Shown one piece after another: positions 24,387-43,022 of a stretch of DNA of 64,000 bases. The DNA is from Eulemur rufifrons (lineage: Eukaryota > Chordata > Mammalia > Primates > Lemuridae). The translations under genes were made by a program, and so were the position numbers. Within the stretch, counting starts at the first letter, position 1. Every line of letters begins with the position of its first letter. The stretch lies in NCBI RefSeq assembly GCF_041146395.1, contig NC_090989.1, forward strand, positions 47,084,501 to 47,148,500. The letters run 5' to 3'. The notes beneath the pieces are model-generated. The model had not been told where the DNA came from. It did not search any database and was given only the letters and a program-made list of their open reading frames with translations.

Positions 24387-25309
24387 CTAAAACATCAAAC
24401 AAACCAAAGAATAATACAAAGAAAGGAAAACACAGAAATTGGGGTACACAAAGCCCCTTACTAAAGCTCTTCCCAAAAGTACCTTGAGACAACCCCCTTC
24501 CTGAACCAGTAAAGTACACCATCACCATCAATACCGCAAAAAGTTTCTGATTCATCCTAGATTGATAAGCTTTTGTCAAATTTCTCTGAAACCGAGAGCG
24601 AAATCATAAAACCCTAACACCTTAGTAAGCCTTAACATGTTTTATCTAGGGAGTATGTAAAAGCTTTAAAATCCATGCATGCTGTGTAATTGTAGATTTA
24701 AATTAAACACAGTTTTCACGTACTGCCTACCCTAACCTGCCATAGTTGACCACCACTCTGCATTTACTGCTACATGCCCCGCACAATACTGAGAACATGG
24801 GATGGGGAGACAGAGCCCAGAGAAGAACTGGTAGGAGCCTCAGGGATGGTTATAGCCCAGTAAGATCAGCCTAGGAACAGTGAAGATTTGCAGAAGCCAA
24901 TGTTAGGAAAATACATCAGCCCTGTAACTCCTCAGGCCATTCCCAATAATATTTTGGCTTCATTAACTTCAATTTTCATTGACGGAGTGAGAGAAAATGA
25001 CTATTTTTAAAAATTAATTAGGACAATAACCAGTGAAAAATGGTCTAAGACATTGACATGGATGGGCTTTCCATCCTACCATGGTCCCACATGTTCCTCA
25101 CTGCTGAGTGGCAACCTATGAATGCCAAATGGCAAATGGTGACACAGACACTGAAAACAGAGGAAATAGGTGGAAATGATCCATAGACTCACCCATATAA
25201 AAAAGTACAAAATTGAAGTAAATGCACTTATTTGTTGTAATTCTCTTTAAAAAGAAGTGGACTGACTTTTGCAAAAGTTTTATAAATCATAACTGTTTGC
25301 AATTGTATA

Positions 25310-25530
25310 GCTAGTCAAACATTTTATATATGTTATTTGTTTAATCCTTACAATAACCCCTTGAAATACATAGGCCAGGCAACATTATTCCCATTTAATA
25401 TATGAGGGACTAAGACTTAGAAATAAAATAGCTCATCTAGGGTCACATAAATGATAAATGGCAGAGCAGAGACAAAAAAATCAGGCCTTCCAAATTATAA
25501 TTAATTGTTTCTTCCACTACACCACATGGC
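25310..25530 (+). repeat. MIR SINE
   Basis: 'ttgtttaatccttacaataa' followed by 'attattcccatttaatatat', 'agggtcacataaatg' and 'ggcagagcagagac' gives a near-complete MIR order. Confidence 0.8.
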
Positions 25531-25839
25531 AAAGAATGTGCAAACAGCCTTAGAAAACTCAAGAGGCAAGAGATTGGATAATTGGGGGATTAGCTAAATC
25601 ATTTTCCTCACTTTGAATGAATAACAGTCCTTCAAGAATTTCAAAGGAAAGAATGCTTGTTTCTTTCCCAGTTAAAGAATAGGGCTTTTATAACAGTTTG
25701 AGGTAAAAGGCACTGAAGAAATACGAACCCAGATATTCCACCTTATGCCTACTTGAAATCACTGTCTTCTGGTATGTGGAAGGTAAAGAACAAAATTTCA
25801 GGTTCCGACAGTATTCCCTGCATCTAAGTCTTTCAAATA

Positions 25840-26730
25840 AAAGTAATGGTTCATGTCATTCATTCACAGAATTTTTGAGTAGTTTCAAGGCACTGTGTTA
25901 AATTCTGGCTAGAAAGTGGTTAATAAAACAGACATACTCTCAGGCCTTGTGAAAAGCTCATCTGGGAAAAATAGCCATTAAGCAACTATGCACACAAATT
26001 AACATGATTACAATGGTGATACACTCTATAGGGGAAAAGAACATGATGTTATAAGAAAGTAACAGGAAAGACTCAATCTGGATTATGGATGAGACAGTGA
26101 AAGTCTCCAGGAAGGGACATTTGGACTGAGACATCAAAGATAAGTAGGAGTCAGCCAAGAGGGAAAAGAGCTTCAGGCAAACGAGACAGTATGTGCAAAG
26201 GCTTTAAGGCAAGAAAAACTTGGTATATCTGAATAATAAAAAACAAGTTAGTTTGACTAGAACATGTTGAGTAGAGAAGTTAGTTTCATTGGATGATATT
26301 GAAGAAGAAGATAGGAACTAGGATTTGGGGCTATTGAACCAGGAAGCCCTTGGAGTGTTTCAAGCAGCAAAGTGAAACCATCTGACTGATGTTTTAGAAA
26401 GAGTATCATGGCTGCTGTCTGGAGAATGGATGGGAGGAGGAGCAAGGGAGGATGCGGGGAAACGGGTCCACATGAGAGATAGTGGTGATTTGGATAGAGT
26501 AGTGGCCACGGAGATAAGCAGAAGAGCATGGATTTGAGATATATTCAGAATTAAGAATCAATTTAAGTTTGGTGAGTGACTAAAAGTTGGAGATGATGGG
26601 AACTGAGGTATCAGGGATGACTTCTCAGTTTTCTGGCTTAAGTGGCTGAGTACATAAAGCTTTCAATTATGGAGATGGAGAAGCTGAGAGAAGGTGCAGA
26701 TTTAGCTGGAGGGCAGGGAGATATAGAAAA
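25840..26730 (+). repeat. Ancient LINE-derived stretch
   Basis: 'caaaggctttaaggcaagaa', 'gtgtttcaagcagcaaagtg' and 'tcatggctgctgtctggag' follow the order of an abundant old mammalian LINE 3' region. The exact family was not assigned. Confidence 0.45.
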
Positions 26731-27133
26731 CAGGAGCTCTTTCCTAGATATTTTAAGTTTTGATATATCATAGAATACATCTAGGTGGAGATTGTCAAGT
26801 AAGTAGTTACATACTGATTCTGGAGCTCAGAAGAGAAGTTTGATCTGCATATAAAAATGTGGAGAGTAGAGTTACTGACATTTATATAAGACTTAAAACA
26901 AGGGGAATGGATATGAATACTTAGAAAAATAATATAGAAAGGCAGATAGTCTAGATCTTTTGGACTTGGCAACATGAAGATGTAGCAAGAAAAGATCCTG
27001 TGGATAAGTAAGAGAGAAAGCCAGATAGGGTGGGTAGAAACGAGAATGGGAGGTAAGATAATAAAGTTAACATATATGGACAACAGTTTGAAAAGAGAAT
27101 AATATTGATGTCCTTGGAAGAAATGTCTTACTA

Positions 27134-27499
<366 letters not shown>

Positions 27500-28121
27500 C
27501 TACAATACATGAAAAGTGGTAAGGTTATTGACAGGGCTTTGCATTTTGTTCAATATATACCAAAACAAAACAAAACAAAAAACAAGAATGAGCCCCTCCC
27601 TCACTTTTTCCTAATTATATTCTATTTACATTTAAACTGTTAATTAACAAAAGTATAAATTAGGAATGATTTGAGAGTATAAATTAGGAACGTCATGAGA
27701 TTTTCATAGTGAATTTAAGAACCCCATGGAACTCATAAACAGTTTTAGACACCCAGAGAGTTTATTCTCCCTGTTTCACTAAAAGGATCACGACAGTGAA
27801 GGCATCATAGGTACCCACAAAACACTGGTCTCATAATAAAATGTGAAAAGAAATTTCAAACTTTTTTCAGTCCCATAATTCATGGAATATAATCTTCCAT
27901 GTAGCCTGTCACATCACCCTCATGCCACTTTTGGGTTTTCCATTTCTTGTGTCCATCTGTCTTACAGTTTTCCTACCAACCCCAGGCCTTGACACTACTT
28001 GTGGATGATAGGAAATGAATGTCCACAGCAGATCACACGTTCCTTGGTGTTGGGGGTGGGGAGGAGGAGTGGTTCATACATGATTATTCACTAACACCCA
28101 CATTTCACGTTTTGTGCTTAC
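27500..28121 (-). other. IMPG2: IMPG2 intron within SEA2
   Basis: A 622-base intron interrupting the second SEA domain. It includes a (CAAAA)n-like tract at 27561-27582 and nothing else recognised. Confidence 0.9.
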
Positions 28122-29383
28122 CAATTCTAAGAATCTTTGCTCCAGGGCTTTATACTCCAAAGAGTTTTTATTAAACAGATCTTCTGAAAACATCATGTTA
28201 GTCACTCGGAGGCTAAAGAAAACTACCAAAGCTCCTGCAGTCTGGGTATAACTCAAGTCATCTCCTTTTGTTGGCCAAGCCACACTAGCCATCTCTGTGG
28301 GGTGAGCTTTTGTAGACATTTCCACATAACTACCAACCTTGCCATTTTGTTCTTGGATTAGCTCAGGCTGATAGTAATCTGTGCCTACCCGGTCCAGTTC
28401 TAATGAAATATCCTGTACGCCCAAAATTACTTCATCCTCTAGCAGGGTGGAGCTTGTGGTTGGAGGCAATTTAGTGGACTGCATCATGGAAGCTTTCAAC
28501 CAGAGTCTGTCAGTACTCTGTGGTGTACTTGCCAATGCGTCTCTGGACAATTTCCCTAGGGAAGAAGTTCTTGCCCAAACTATATCTGATTCTGGCAATA
28601 CAGTCCACAAAGGTTGCATATCTGGCTTCACCACTGAAACCTTGCTGTCAAGCCATTCTTGGTGAAATGACTCTGTAGTTTGTTCCATATCCTCCTTTAG
28701 GAAGGTGCCTACTTGATCAGGCTTATCAGTAGAAGCAGAGATTGCTATAGGTGCCAGTAGAAGAGGGGCTTCAGTAACTGAGTAATCATCAATGTCAGGT
28801 ACCTCTGATATGTGTTTGGGGAGAGTTAGAGATGCAGACTGAGCTGCAGTCTCTACAAAGATGGATACAGTAGGTCCACCAAGAGGCTCTTCCTTTGTAA
28901 AGTCTGTGGATCTATCATCTGTGGCATCCATTTTGTCAACTATAACTAGTTTCTCATCTTCACCTTCAGCTGGCAAAAGTGAATCCTCATCTTCAGGCCA
29001 TGATCTGGAAAAAAGTTCAGTGCTCTTCTCTAATGAAGTCTCACTCCATGGCCAAGTAATCACATCTGCCTTTTGCCTAGACCCTGAACCTAAACCACTC
29101 TCAAATGTGAAGTCTGTTTCCATGGATGTGTCTGGCAGCAAAGGGCTCACTTCTAATTGGTCTTTGACTTTGGAGGTCAAGGAATCCAGGCCAGAAGGTA
29201 CAGTCATTTCCTCAGCAGGAAGATCTAATGTGACAGAGGAGGTCAGATATGGTGAGGATGTTAAGGACACACCAGAGTCTTCCATGGATGGTCCTGTTTC
29301 TTTTGGCACCGGTTGAGTGAATGAAATTGAAGGCAATGGATGGATAGGAAGAAAATCTTCTGAGTCTTCAACATTGGCTAATC
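28122..29383 (-). CDS. IMPG2: IMPG2 largest exon: mucin-like region and start of SEA2
   Basis: This 1262-base exon has acceptor CTTATTTTTAG and donor GTAAGC. About 340 codons are Ser/Thr/Pro/acidic-rich with no Cys, and are probably heavily O-glycosylated. A run [10 protein letters not shown] holds Ser-Gly pairs next to acidic residues and is a candidate chondroitin sulfate attachment site (inference). The last 60 or so codons (from [18 protein letters not shown] to ALEQRFLEL) begin the second SEA domain. The open frame continues leftward past the donor for about 16 codons, but those are intronic. The antisense frames are open for long stretches because of base composition and are not genes. 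The exon is read from 29383; the ATG at 29334 is internal, not a start. Confidence 0.97.
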
Positions 29384-30761
<1,378 letters not shown>

Positions 30762-30839
30762 TCATAGATAAAAGAAACACATGGAAAATTATTTCAAATA
30801 CCCCTTCACTATCTATATTCCTAGATTTTGTAGGGACAA

Positions 30840-31010
30840 GGGAGCAATGTAATATGGGGGTAGGGGTAACATGGGCTTTAGAAGCCAACAGATCTGTAGT
30901 CAAATCCCAACTGAGCCACTTACTATTGGAAAATGTAGAGAAAAGCTATGTGAACTCTCAAAACTCACCTGTAAAGTCAGGAGAGATGAGATAACATATT
31001 TAAAAGACCC
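30840..31010 (-). repeat. MIR SINE fragment
   Basis: 'caaatcccaactgagccact', 'aactcacctgtaaagtcag' and 'gatgagataacatatt' fit a reverse MIR. Confidence 0.6.
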
Positions 31011-32469
31011 CGAACAAAGTGAATTTGTGGGAGAAAATATTGTTTTTCTTGCTTTAAATGGTTCATTTCCATCTTTGTAGCTTAAATGACTTTAAATACA
31101 TAGAAGTTACTAATATCTGTAATTTGTTGGCAAAGACCTAAGGACATTGCCCACAGCAGGAAAGAACAATTAGCAATTTTATTCATCATTCCAAAAGATA
31201 TTTAATTAATTAAGGTCCTCCATTTTGATCAGAAATGTCACCACATCAAATGAATAGCAACACTTGTGAAATGGCATCACACATACAAAATATAAACTAT
31301 TTTTTCTTTCTAGTGACTTTTTACTAATGTAGTACTAATATTATCTTGAAATTTAGCTTCAGGAATAGAAAAGTAGACAGAAACACAATCTTGAACATGG
31401 TAATTAATCTTATGAAGAACTGTATATGTTAAAAAAAAAAAGTTTAATGATGATGCTAATAGGTAAAATGGCCATGGCATTGGCAGAACTTTATATACTT
31501 TAATCCATGCTGGGCTATGAATAACAAAGAACAAGAAGTGCCATGTACACAGAAGGAACTCATAAAATATTTTGGGGGTGTATGAAAACTAAAGAAGGAA
31601 AATTAAAAAGAACAATCATTCTCCACCATAAATAGGTATTAGAATCACATGGAAGCTTTTTAAAAACACCAATTCCCAGGGCCCACACCCAGGGATTCTA
31701 ACTTAATTGGTCTGTGAGTAAGACCTACATATTGCTACTTTTAAAAGCTCCTCAGTACAAGAAACAGCTTGATCATGTTCTGGGGATACTATGCCAGCCT
31801 GGGTTTCTAATATACTTCTTCAATTGCTGAATAGTTACATTTCTTATCAACTGGAACCTTTAAGAAATTCCTCACTTTTATAAACCTATTCAAAGACTAG
31901 AATTCATGGAAGAGAACAAAGTGAAAACTAATAAGAAACTGTGAATCTAACTGCCTACCTACTCTTCCAGGAGATTACTGTCAGTTGGGAGTGAATTGGC
32001 ACTGATATACACTCTCAAGCCTAAGATGCTTTTTGAACAAAAGCTTAATTTTAGGGTGGCTAACTAGAGTTCAATCTATGGCCATGAAATAAAACAGAAC
32101 CTACTGGCCTATGGAGGAAGTCAACCCAACACATGGCCTAATTAGTCTGTTATCCTTTGTCTACACACCTCCCCTTGTCTCTCCATCAGAGGTCTGCGTG
32201 AGGAAGCTTTGAACAGCACACTCTCTCAAGCACAGGGGAGGGACTCTGAGGCAAGAAATCACCAGGCATGTCCTAATGTATCCTTTCTCCTAGTGACTAA
32301 TGCACAGGAGAGATAACAAAGAAGGTCATTGGCTACATGCAGAGATACCCTCAGGTTCATCCACTATTTTTAATCTAAAAGCACTCTGTCAAGTAAACTT
32401 ATTTGCTTTTGTGAAACTCAGTTATACCATCACTTCCTGCCTTGTCCATACTGTCTTAACCAGGTCCTA

Positions 32470-32813
<344 letters not shown>

Positions 32814-34034
32814 CTAATCAGGTCCTATTTTAAGCAGGCCACCATGCTGGTTATTCTGTATTCTCGGGGGCTACCACCCCCAGATCCTTCCCTTCTTGCT
32901 TTCTGCCCTGGGAGGCTGGCCCCTAAAAACAGCATCATACCTGCATCCTTGCTAGCTGTCTTCTGTCTTAGTTTGGACAATGGGAAGCACAAGTCAAAGG
33001 ACAGGAGGAGCGAGAGGTCAGGTATTTCTTCCCTGCTTCCTCCAAGCCTCAATATTGTGTCTCCAGCAGGAGCCGTGTCCCTCCACAATTACAGCTCTGG
33101 CTCTCGCTGGGCTCAGGGAACAGCATTTCCTCCCCTTGTCCTGTAATCCAACCGATGGTAATGGCTCCCCACTGTTGTTAGTCTCTGCATAACTCAACGT
33201 CCCTTTTTAGCTTCCTTAACCCTATCTACACCTCTGTTAGTAAATCCGTCTAGGTAATTCTGCTACTTTTGAGACCCTGGGATGTGCCATATTACACAAA
33301 TTCATCACCATTTTGTAGTGCAGTGCATTTAAAAATTCATAAACATTTGAATCATTTCTGTTAAAAAGTGATTAGATAATTCATAATGAAATATAAATGG
33401 CCAGCAAATAAGCAATGAAACTCAATTAAAATAACATGAACCAAAAATGATATCATTCTGCTTAAATATAATTAGAAATTTAAAATTTGGAAAGGAAAGA
33501 GAAGATGATTAAAAGTGCATGAAGTAATATTAGTAAATATTTTGGCAACGTAGTTTTGATTTAAAAAAAAAAAGCAATACAAGCGAGACACATCTGGGCA
33601 ATTTGGGCATTAGGCTGGAGTCTAATAACCTGAGTCTGTTGAAGTGAAATGTATGAGAGAAAAGGCAAGACATATATAAAGAAAGAGGAAGTTGAAGGCC
33701 ATCCTCAAATGACTACATACAACTGCAAATGAGCTACAAAGGAAGATAAAGGTTTCAAGATAAGAAATTCCCTCTTGAGGAATCCGCCATCAGAAGTGAA
33801 CCTGAGGATACTAAGACTTGGTTCATGAGTCAGGCCCCCCTAAAATGATCTAATCAGTTGGATGATTTCCAGCAATTTTCTAATAAGCTTTAAGAGCATT
33901 CAATCAGCAGCAGTATTTAACCTCACATTACTCTACACAGTGGAGGTGACTTGGGATTTCTGTCCTGTGTGCAGGGTGATCCTATACAACTTAGCACCAA
34001 TACACACAAAGCTGCCTCATCTTTCTGCCTAAAG

Positions 34035-34506
34035 CAGTGGTCCTCAACCTTTTTGGCACCAGGGAATGGTTTCATGGAAGACAATTTTTCCATGGACCAG
34101 GACAGGATGACGGGGGATGGTTTCAAGATGATTCAAGCACATTACATTTAGTGTGCAGTCAAACCTCTCTGGTAATGATAATCTGTATTTGCAGCCACTC
34201 CCCAGGCTAGCATCACTGCCTCAGCTCCACCTCAGATCATCAGGCATTAGATTCTCATAAGGAGCACACAACCTAGATCTATCGCATGCACAGTGTACAG
34301 TAGAGGTCGCGCTCCTGTGAGACTCTAATGCTGCTGCTGATCTGACAGGAGGCGGAGCTTTTGCAGTGATGTTAGTGATGGGGAGCAGCTGTACATACAG
34401 ATGAAGCTGAGCTCACCTGCCCACCACTCACCGCTTGCTGTGCATCCCAGTTCCTAACAGGCCATGGATCAGTACCAGTCCGTGGCCTGGGGTTTGGGGA
34501 CTGCAG
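34035..34506. mobile_element. MER1-type hAT non-autonomous DNA transposon
   Basis: Left end CAGTGGTCCTCAACCTTTTT; right end '…ggtttggggactgcag'. Interior 'ggcattagattctcataagg' and 'gacaggaggcggagctttt' are typical. The 8-bp target duplications gcctaaag (34027-34034) and gcctagag (34507-34514) differ at one base, as expected for an old hAT insertion. Confidence 0.85.
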
Positions 34507-34703
34507 GCCTAGAGGATCTAAGTTATTCTTGGTCCTCAAGAATGGACCAGATGGAGAGAGCAAGAGTTCAAGTCCAGATAAATAGAAGACAATAAATTGA
34601 AGTCTAGAAAATGAAAGGAAAAAAAATTAAGTAAAAATACCAGCTTTTGTCTTGCCAAAGGCTCATATGGTTTACAAGGCCATCCTTTGGTTTATAAAAA
34701 TCT

Positions 34704-35001
34704 TTTTTTTTTTTTTTTTTTGAGACAGAGTCTCACTCTGTCACCCTGGGTAGAGTACAGTGGCGTCATCCTAGCTCATTGCAACCTCAAACTCATGGGC
34801 TCAACCAATCCTCCTTCCTCAGCCTCCCAAGTAGCTGGGACTACAAGAACGTGCCATAACGCCTAGCTAATTTTTCTACTTTTAGTAGAGATGGGGTCTC
34901 ACTCTTGCTCAGGCTGGTCTTGAACTCCTGAGCCCAAGCAATCCTTCTGCCTCAGGCTCCCAGAGTGCTAGGATTACGAGCGTGAGCCACCGTGCCCAGC
35001 C
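34704..35001 (-). mobile_element. Alu SINE, older strepsirrhine copy
   Basis: T-tract, 'gagacagagtctcactctgt', 'ggcgtcatcctagctcattg', ending 'accgtgcccagcc'. Target duplication 'ttataaaaatctt' at 34692 and at 35002. It lacks the longer lemur linker. Confidence 0.93.
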
Positions 35002-35069
35002 TTATAAAAATCTTATGTTGGGAAGGGGGGCTAAGCATGTACATGTATGTGAACATAATGAAAGTATCA

Positions 35070-35260
35070 AATTTTAGAACTTGGAAGGACTCTTAAGAAT
35101 CATGTAGTCCAACGATGTCTATTAAAGATAAGCAGCTGAGATTCATAGAAGTGAAATGTCCAAGCTCACAAAAAAATAGAGAGAAAATCAGAACCAGAAT
35201 CAGAGTCCCTAGATTTCTCAGTACCAGTACTTTTCCCACTATAACAGTGATTCATGCAGA
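35070..35260 (+). repeat. MIR3-like SINE fragment
   Basis: 'acttggaaggactcttaaga', 'atcatgtagtccaac', then 'gaagtgaaatgtccaagctc' are in MIR3 order. Confidence 0.6.
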
Positions 35261-37149
35261 AGTCTCTGTAAGTACATACTCCCAGATGGTGAAAGGATTC
35301 CCAGAGGAGGAACTGGAGCCAACAGACTTGGCAGTCCATGCTCCTTTGGGTTAGCATATTCCACAGATCTACAAGGTCCAGGTAAACGCAGAGAGGAGAG
35401 AGGGAGGGAGGCCACTTCCTAACATTTGAATGTCTGCTCTATGGAATATGAAGGCTGTTTGTATAGAAAGAAAGGTTCCTTCTTTCTCCTTTCTTTTTCT
35501 AGTGTCTAAAACCATATACATATTCAAGGGAAAATAAGAAGGCCATTTGCTCAATACCAAGTTCTGTTTTTCAAAAAAGTAGTTACAGTATGCCAGAACT
35601 GTTTTAAACACGACATATATTAGTTCATTTAGCCTCAGAAAACCAAAATGACATAATTACTACTATTCTATTTTTTAAAAAAAGTAGTTTCCATACCAGG
35701 AAATTCACTTTTTTTCTCTCTTAATTATCTAATGCTACTTCAAGAGATGTGTTAAAGCTACCCATGCTTCCAGCTGAATCAGGCATATTTACCTTCTTAC
35801 AAATTCCAAATGTGCTTTTCCTTTAAATTCCAAGTAAAATGGCTTGAGCCCTCTAATCCATGCTTAAGAAATTGAGTTTTATCAGACAGAGCCTATGACC
35901 TGACATTAGGAAAGCAGCTTAATCCTCAAGGAAGAAGAAGTCCTCAAGCAAAATATATTATTTCAATTTATCTATAAACTAAATGCCTTTCATTTCATAA
36001 AAATTAGAAGTAGAACAATGTAGATAATCTTTAATAAAAGTCAAGTCACAAATAGGCAACATAAAATGTGAAAGTAAACAATTTGACTTTTCAAATAAAA
36101 AAGACCATCCATTCCAAATAAGTACCCCCTAAAACATGGCATAGCAATGAAGCTTTCTCATACATTTTGAAAGGTGGACACTTACATGCCAGGAATAGCA
36201 CTTCATTTATTTTTATATCAATAGATGTTCCCATAGTAACAAATTCAACTCATGAATTCTTTTAGTTCAATGTAGTATATTGACAAGTTTAATATCATAT
36301 TGGCCAGTTTCATTTCTGTTAATGCCAACTGAAAAGCTTGTTAGTGCTACAGAAAGCACATTCTGCAACACGTGATTTTCCAGGTCAGGATGCCAGAAAG
36401 GTGTCAAATGCAATAATCCAACATTCCTACCTCTAAAACAATTTTTAAAAATCAGATCTAGTAAAAAAGCAAACAAAACTAAACTTTACTTCTATAATAG
36501 AGCAAAATCTTGCTAATGGAAAAGTAAGAAAAGAATAGAAGGTGGGTTAATACGAGGAAGGGTAGGAAATAAAAAGAAAGGAATAACCAGATATTTATAA
36601 TAAATCATTCCTTTTTTCATGTCTTACTATCACCTACTAACATTCCAATGTCTCCTTAAATTATTAATGCCTTAAAGTTACCGCTATTCAAAAACAAGGA
36701 GTTGGCTTAAATGCAAATGGAACCACTGCAACATAAATGAACAAATGAGCCCAGTCAGTGCTTGCCATCGTTAACGGGGCAGCCACAGCCATGCTGTAGC
36801 CACTTTCTGCCACAAAGAAATGTGAACTTAATGGTATCGGATCGTCCTGGTTTTCAAAAGAATCTAGCAATCTTCATTTTTACTAAGAATCTCCTAGTTT
36901 TTAAATATTGGCTCACTTTTAAAAATCTGGCCTCAGAGTGCCTATCTGGAGCTAGATCTAGCTGGTCTCCAGTTTGCAACCTCTATTTATGTAGGAATTC
37001 CTGTCTTGACACTGTGATTCTAAAATATCATCAAAAGCTCCTCCTGTGGTTAGAGAAGCCCCAGGCTGAATGTGATAAGGAGAAGTGGAGACTGGTGGTG
37101 CCATCACCACTGCCTGCCACTGCACCCTGGATGGACTTCTAGGACAGCA

Positions 37150-37300
37150 TCTGCATCACCTTATTTGTTTAGAAATCTGTCTACTACCGCCAGACTGGAA
37201 ACTTCTTGTAGGCAGGGCCACACCTTATTCATCTTAGTTTCCCCAGCACTTGGCACATGAAAAGCACAAAATAAATACACTTGAATAGAATGAATAAATA
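37150..37300 (+). repeat. L2 LINE tail fragment
   Basis: 'aaacttcttgtaggcagggc', 'cagcacttggcacatgaaaa' and 'cacaaaataaatac' are in L2 3'-end order. Confidence 0.7.
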
Positions 37301-38381
37301 CACACCAAATGAATGTACTCTCTGATGTCAATCCCCCCAATCTTTTTTCTACAACATGTAACTCAGTGAAAAGATTATTTCCAGTGATTCCACACTGCAA
37401 AACTTGCTCTATAATTGCTCCATAATTGAATAGAAGAAATGGCTAGAGATTAATGATTAAATGAATTGGGAGCAGGCTTTATAAATTTCCATTGCTGGAT
37501 TAAAGCTAAGAAACAAGTATTTCAAACAGCTGACCTGAAACACAAAAGAAGTCTTAAGAGGGTAGAGAAAGGGGGCAATGTAGATGAGAAGGAAGTCCCC
37601 CTACTGTGTCTATGCGACAATTACAGATTTCTGTACTCATTGTAGATGGGTGAGTCTCTAGCAGTGTTGTAATTGTAGTTGTCATTGTTGTTTTAACAGC
37701 ACTTGAGAAAGCCATTTCCTTTTCTACCCGATGCCTCCCTGTAAGTGCAGTGGCAAGTGGAAATGGGGAAGGGAAGGGAGTTGCTGATGGAGCTGAGTGG
37801 TAAAAACCAAAAGCAAAGTTTATTTCACACTGTTTCTGCACAAATGGAAAAGTTTTCAGTCCAGGTTAGAAGGAGGCCTGATTTAGAGTCCCTGTCATGT
37901 GTCAGCTAGCCAATATTTTCACTCTTCCTTCTCTCCCTTCCATACACACAGTACTCTATGCCTTGGAGTCTAAACTTTTTTTTCCCCACTATAATCTTTG
38001 ACACAAAAATCCATACTCTGTACCTATATATATCAATTTCTAGTCTTGGCTATAAAAACTATTTCTGGGTAACTCTTAGAAAACAACTCAGTGGGCATTT
38101 AATAGCTTAATTATCACCAAACAAGTAGGAACCATAAATAAGTTTTCTACCATGTGTGGAGTTTGGCAATGTAGACTTAACCACTGCGGAAGGCTTACAT
38201 TTTCTGAACCAACACTTGGTACCTATGAGCTGACAACTATGAGTAATGTTCCAGGGATGATGCAAGAGAATATTTGAAATGGGAAAAGCTTGGGAAATTC
38301 ATGATGCCAAAGTAAGCAGGTGAAGGTACAAAGGAGAGAAGCTTGAGGGCCTGGTTCTAGGCATAAAACATAGAAACGTAC

Positions 38382-38464
38382 CAGAATAGATGATGGCGTT
38401 GCCTGAAGACTTGAGCTTTGGGTGTTCCAAACTTCTTCAGCTTGGGGAAGCAAAACTCCTCTCA
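38382..38464 (-). CDS. IMPG2: IMPG2 coding exon, linker after SEA1
   Basis: This is an 83-base exon with acceptor TTCTTTTCTCAG and donor GTACGT. It begins with TG completing a Val codon and encodes RGVLLPQAEEVWNTQSSSLQ followed by ATPSSIL. It links the first SEA domain to the long Ser/Thr-rich region; the WNTQSSSLQATPSSIL string is characteristic of IMPG2. It ends in phase 0 and joins to [10 protein letters not shown] of the next exon. The 7.6-kb downstream intron contains one lemur-type Alu, an older Alu and a MER1-like element. Confidence 0.93.
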
Positions 38465-42007
<3,543 letters not shown>

Positions 42008-42789
42008 TCACTATCACCCTGCTTCCTTCTTTCCCTATTAACATTTCTCCCTCCAATTTAAAAAAAAAAAAAAAGCCTTTCTAACTCCTCCCAACAATGG
42101 AAAATCCTCTATCACTTTATTGTTGTTGGATGAATTATAAACTAAAACATCGTTATTTATGATGGAAGGAAAATTATGAAAACTTGGAAATAAAGCAAAT
42201 TGATGATTCATTATTTTCTTCTAAAATTTCATACCAGAGTATTTTCTAATATAACAGTTCTTTCAGGAGACATACTTTTGTTTGATAGCCCAGACAATTT
42301 ACAATTCTATAAAGTTTAAGACTAAATTGTGAAAAACTATTATGATGTGATTTTTTTTCTTGGACTGGTAGGAAAGAGAACTCTAAAGTTTATGATTTTA
42401 CAACCCTCCAGGGCATTAACCAATTTTGTATCTAACTTTGTAATCTTTTCCCAATTAACCATGTAAATTTCCGTTTTTCAAATCCTCTAAAAAACTAGCT
42501 TTCATTTTTTTTTTTTTTCTGGCTGACTTCCTCATTAACGAATTATGTAAAATCTTAACAAGTGCTAACAACTGTCTGGGAATTAGGCTTTTTCACCATA
42601 CACCTTTTCATAAGCAAATAAAGAGAAGACTTCTTGGAATAAAAGATAGAAAGAAAAATAAATAAGTAGGAGTTGATGTGTTATTTGACATTTTCTTAAA
42701 TAGTCATTTGAAGATCAAATGACATCAGAATATAAAATTTTAAAGCAAATGGAAACAGTCCTCTAGACTCTAACTCAGATTTCTCTAAC

Positions 42790-43022
42790 AACAAAAAGCT
42801 AACATTTTGTAAGTGCTTATAATGTGACAGGCATTTTACATACTCTCATTTAATTTTCATAACAATATGAAAAAGGTTTTATTATCTTCAAAATACTGTT
42901 GAGGAAACAAAACTTTATAGTAATTAAAAGACTTTAAATTTCATAACATAAATGTGGTAGAGTCAGGATTTAAACACAAATCTGACTCTATCATCTACAT
43001 TCTGAACTACCATGCTACAGTC
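42790..43022 (+). repeat. MIR SINE, near full length
   Basis: 'gtaagtgcttataatgtgac', 'aggcattttacatactctca', 'tgaggaaacaaaac' and 'gagtcaggatttaaacac' are in MIR order. Confidence 0.8.

Noticed and set aside
24097..24579. A 160-codon open minus frame with a start codon and a hydrophobic N-terminus that looks like a secreted EGF protein
   Set aside because: The EGF part is the IMPG2 exon 24176-24386. The apparent signal-like N-terminus is intron upstream of a clear TTTTAG acceptor, and the C-terminus is past a GTATGC donor.
28381..29316. Long plus-strand open frames (94 and 151 codons) opposite the large IMPG2 exon
   Set aside because: They are antisense shadows of a Ser/Thr-rich coding exon with biased codons and have no features of their own.
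37554..37841. Minus-strand 95-codon frame with Thr-rich MTTTITTLLETHPSTMST, as a possible extra mucin-type IMPG2 exon
   Set aside because: The flanking exons join directly in phase (…SSIL to DNTLQ…) as in the human protein, and no matching segment is known to me. No convincing splice pair was found around it.
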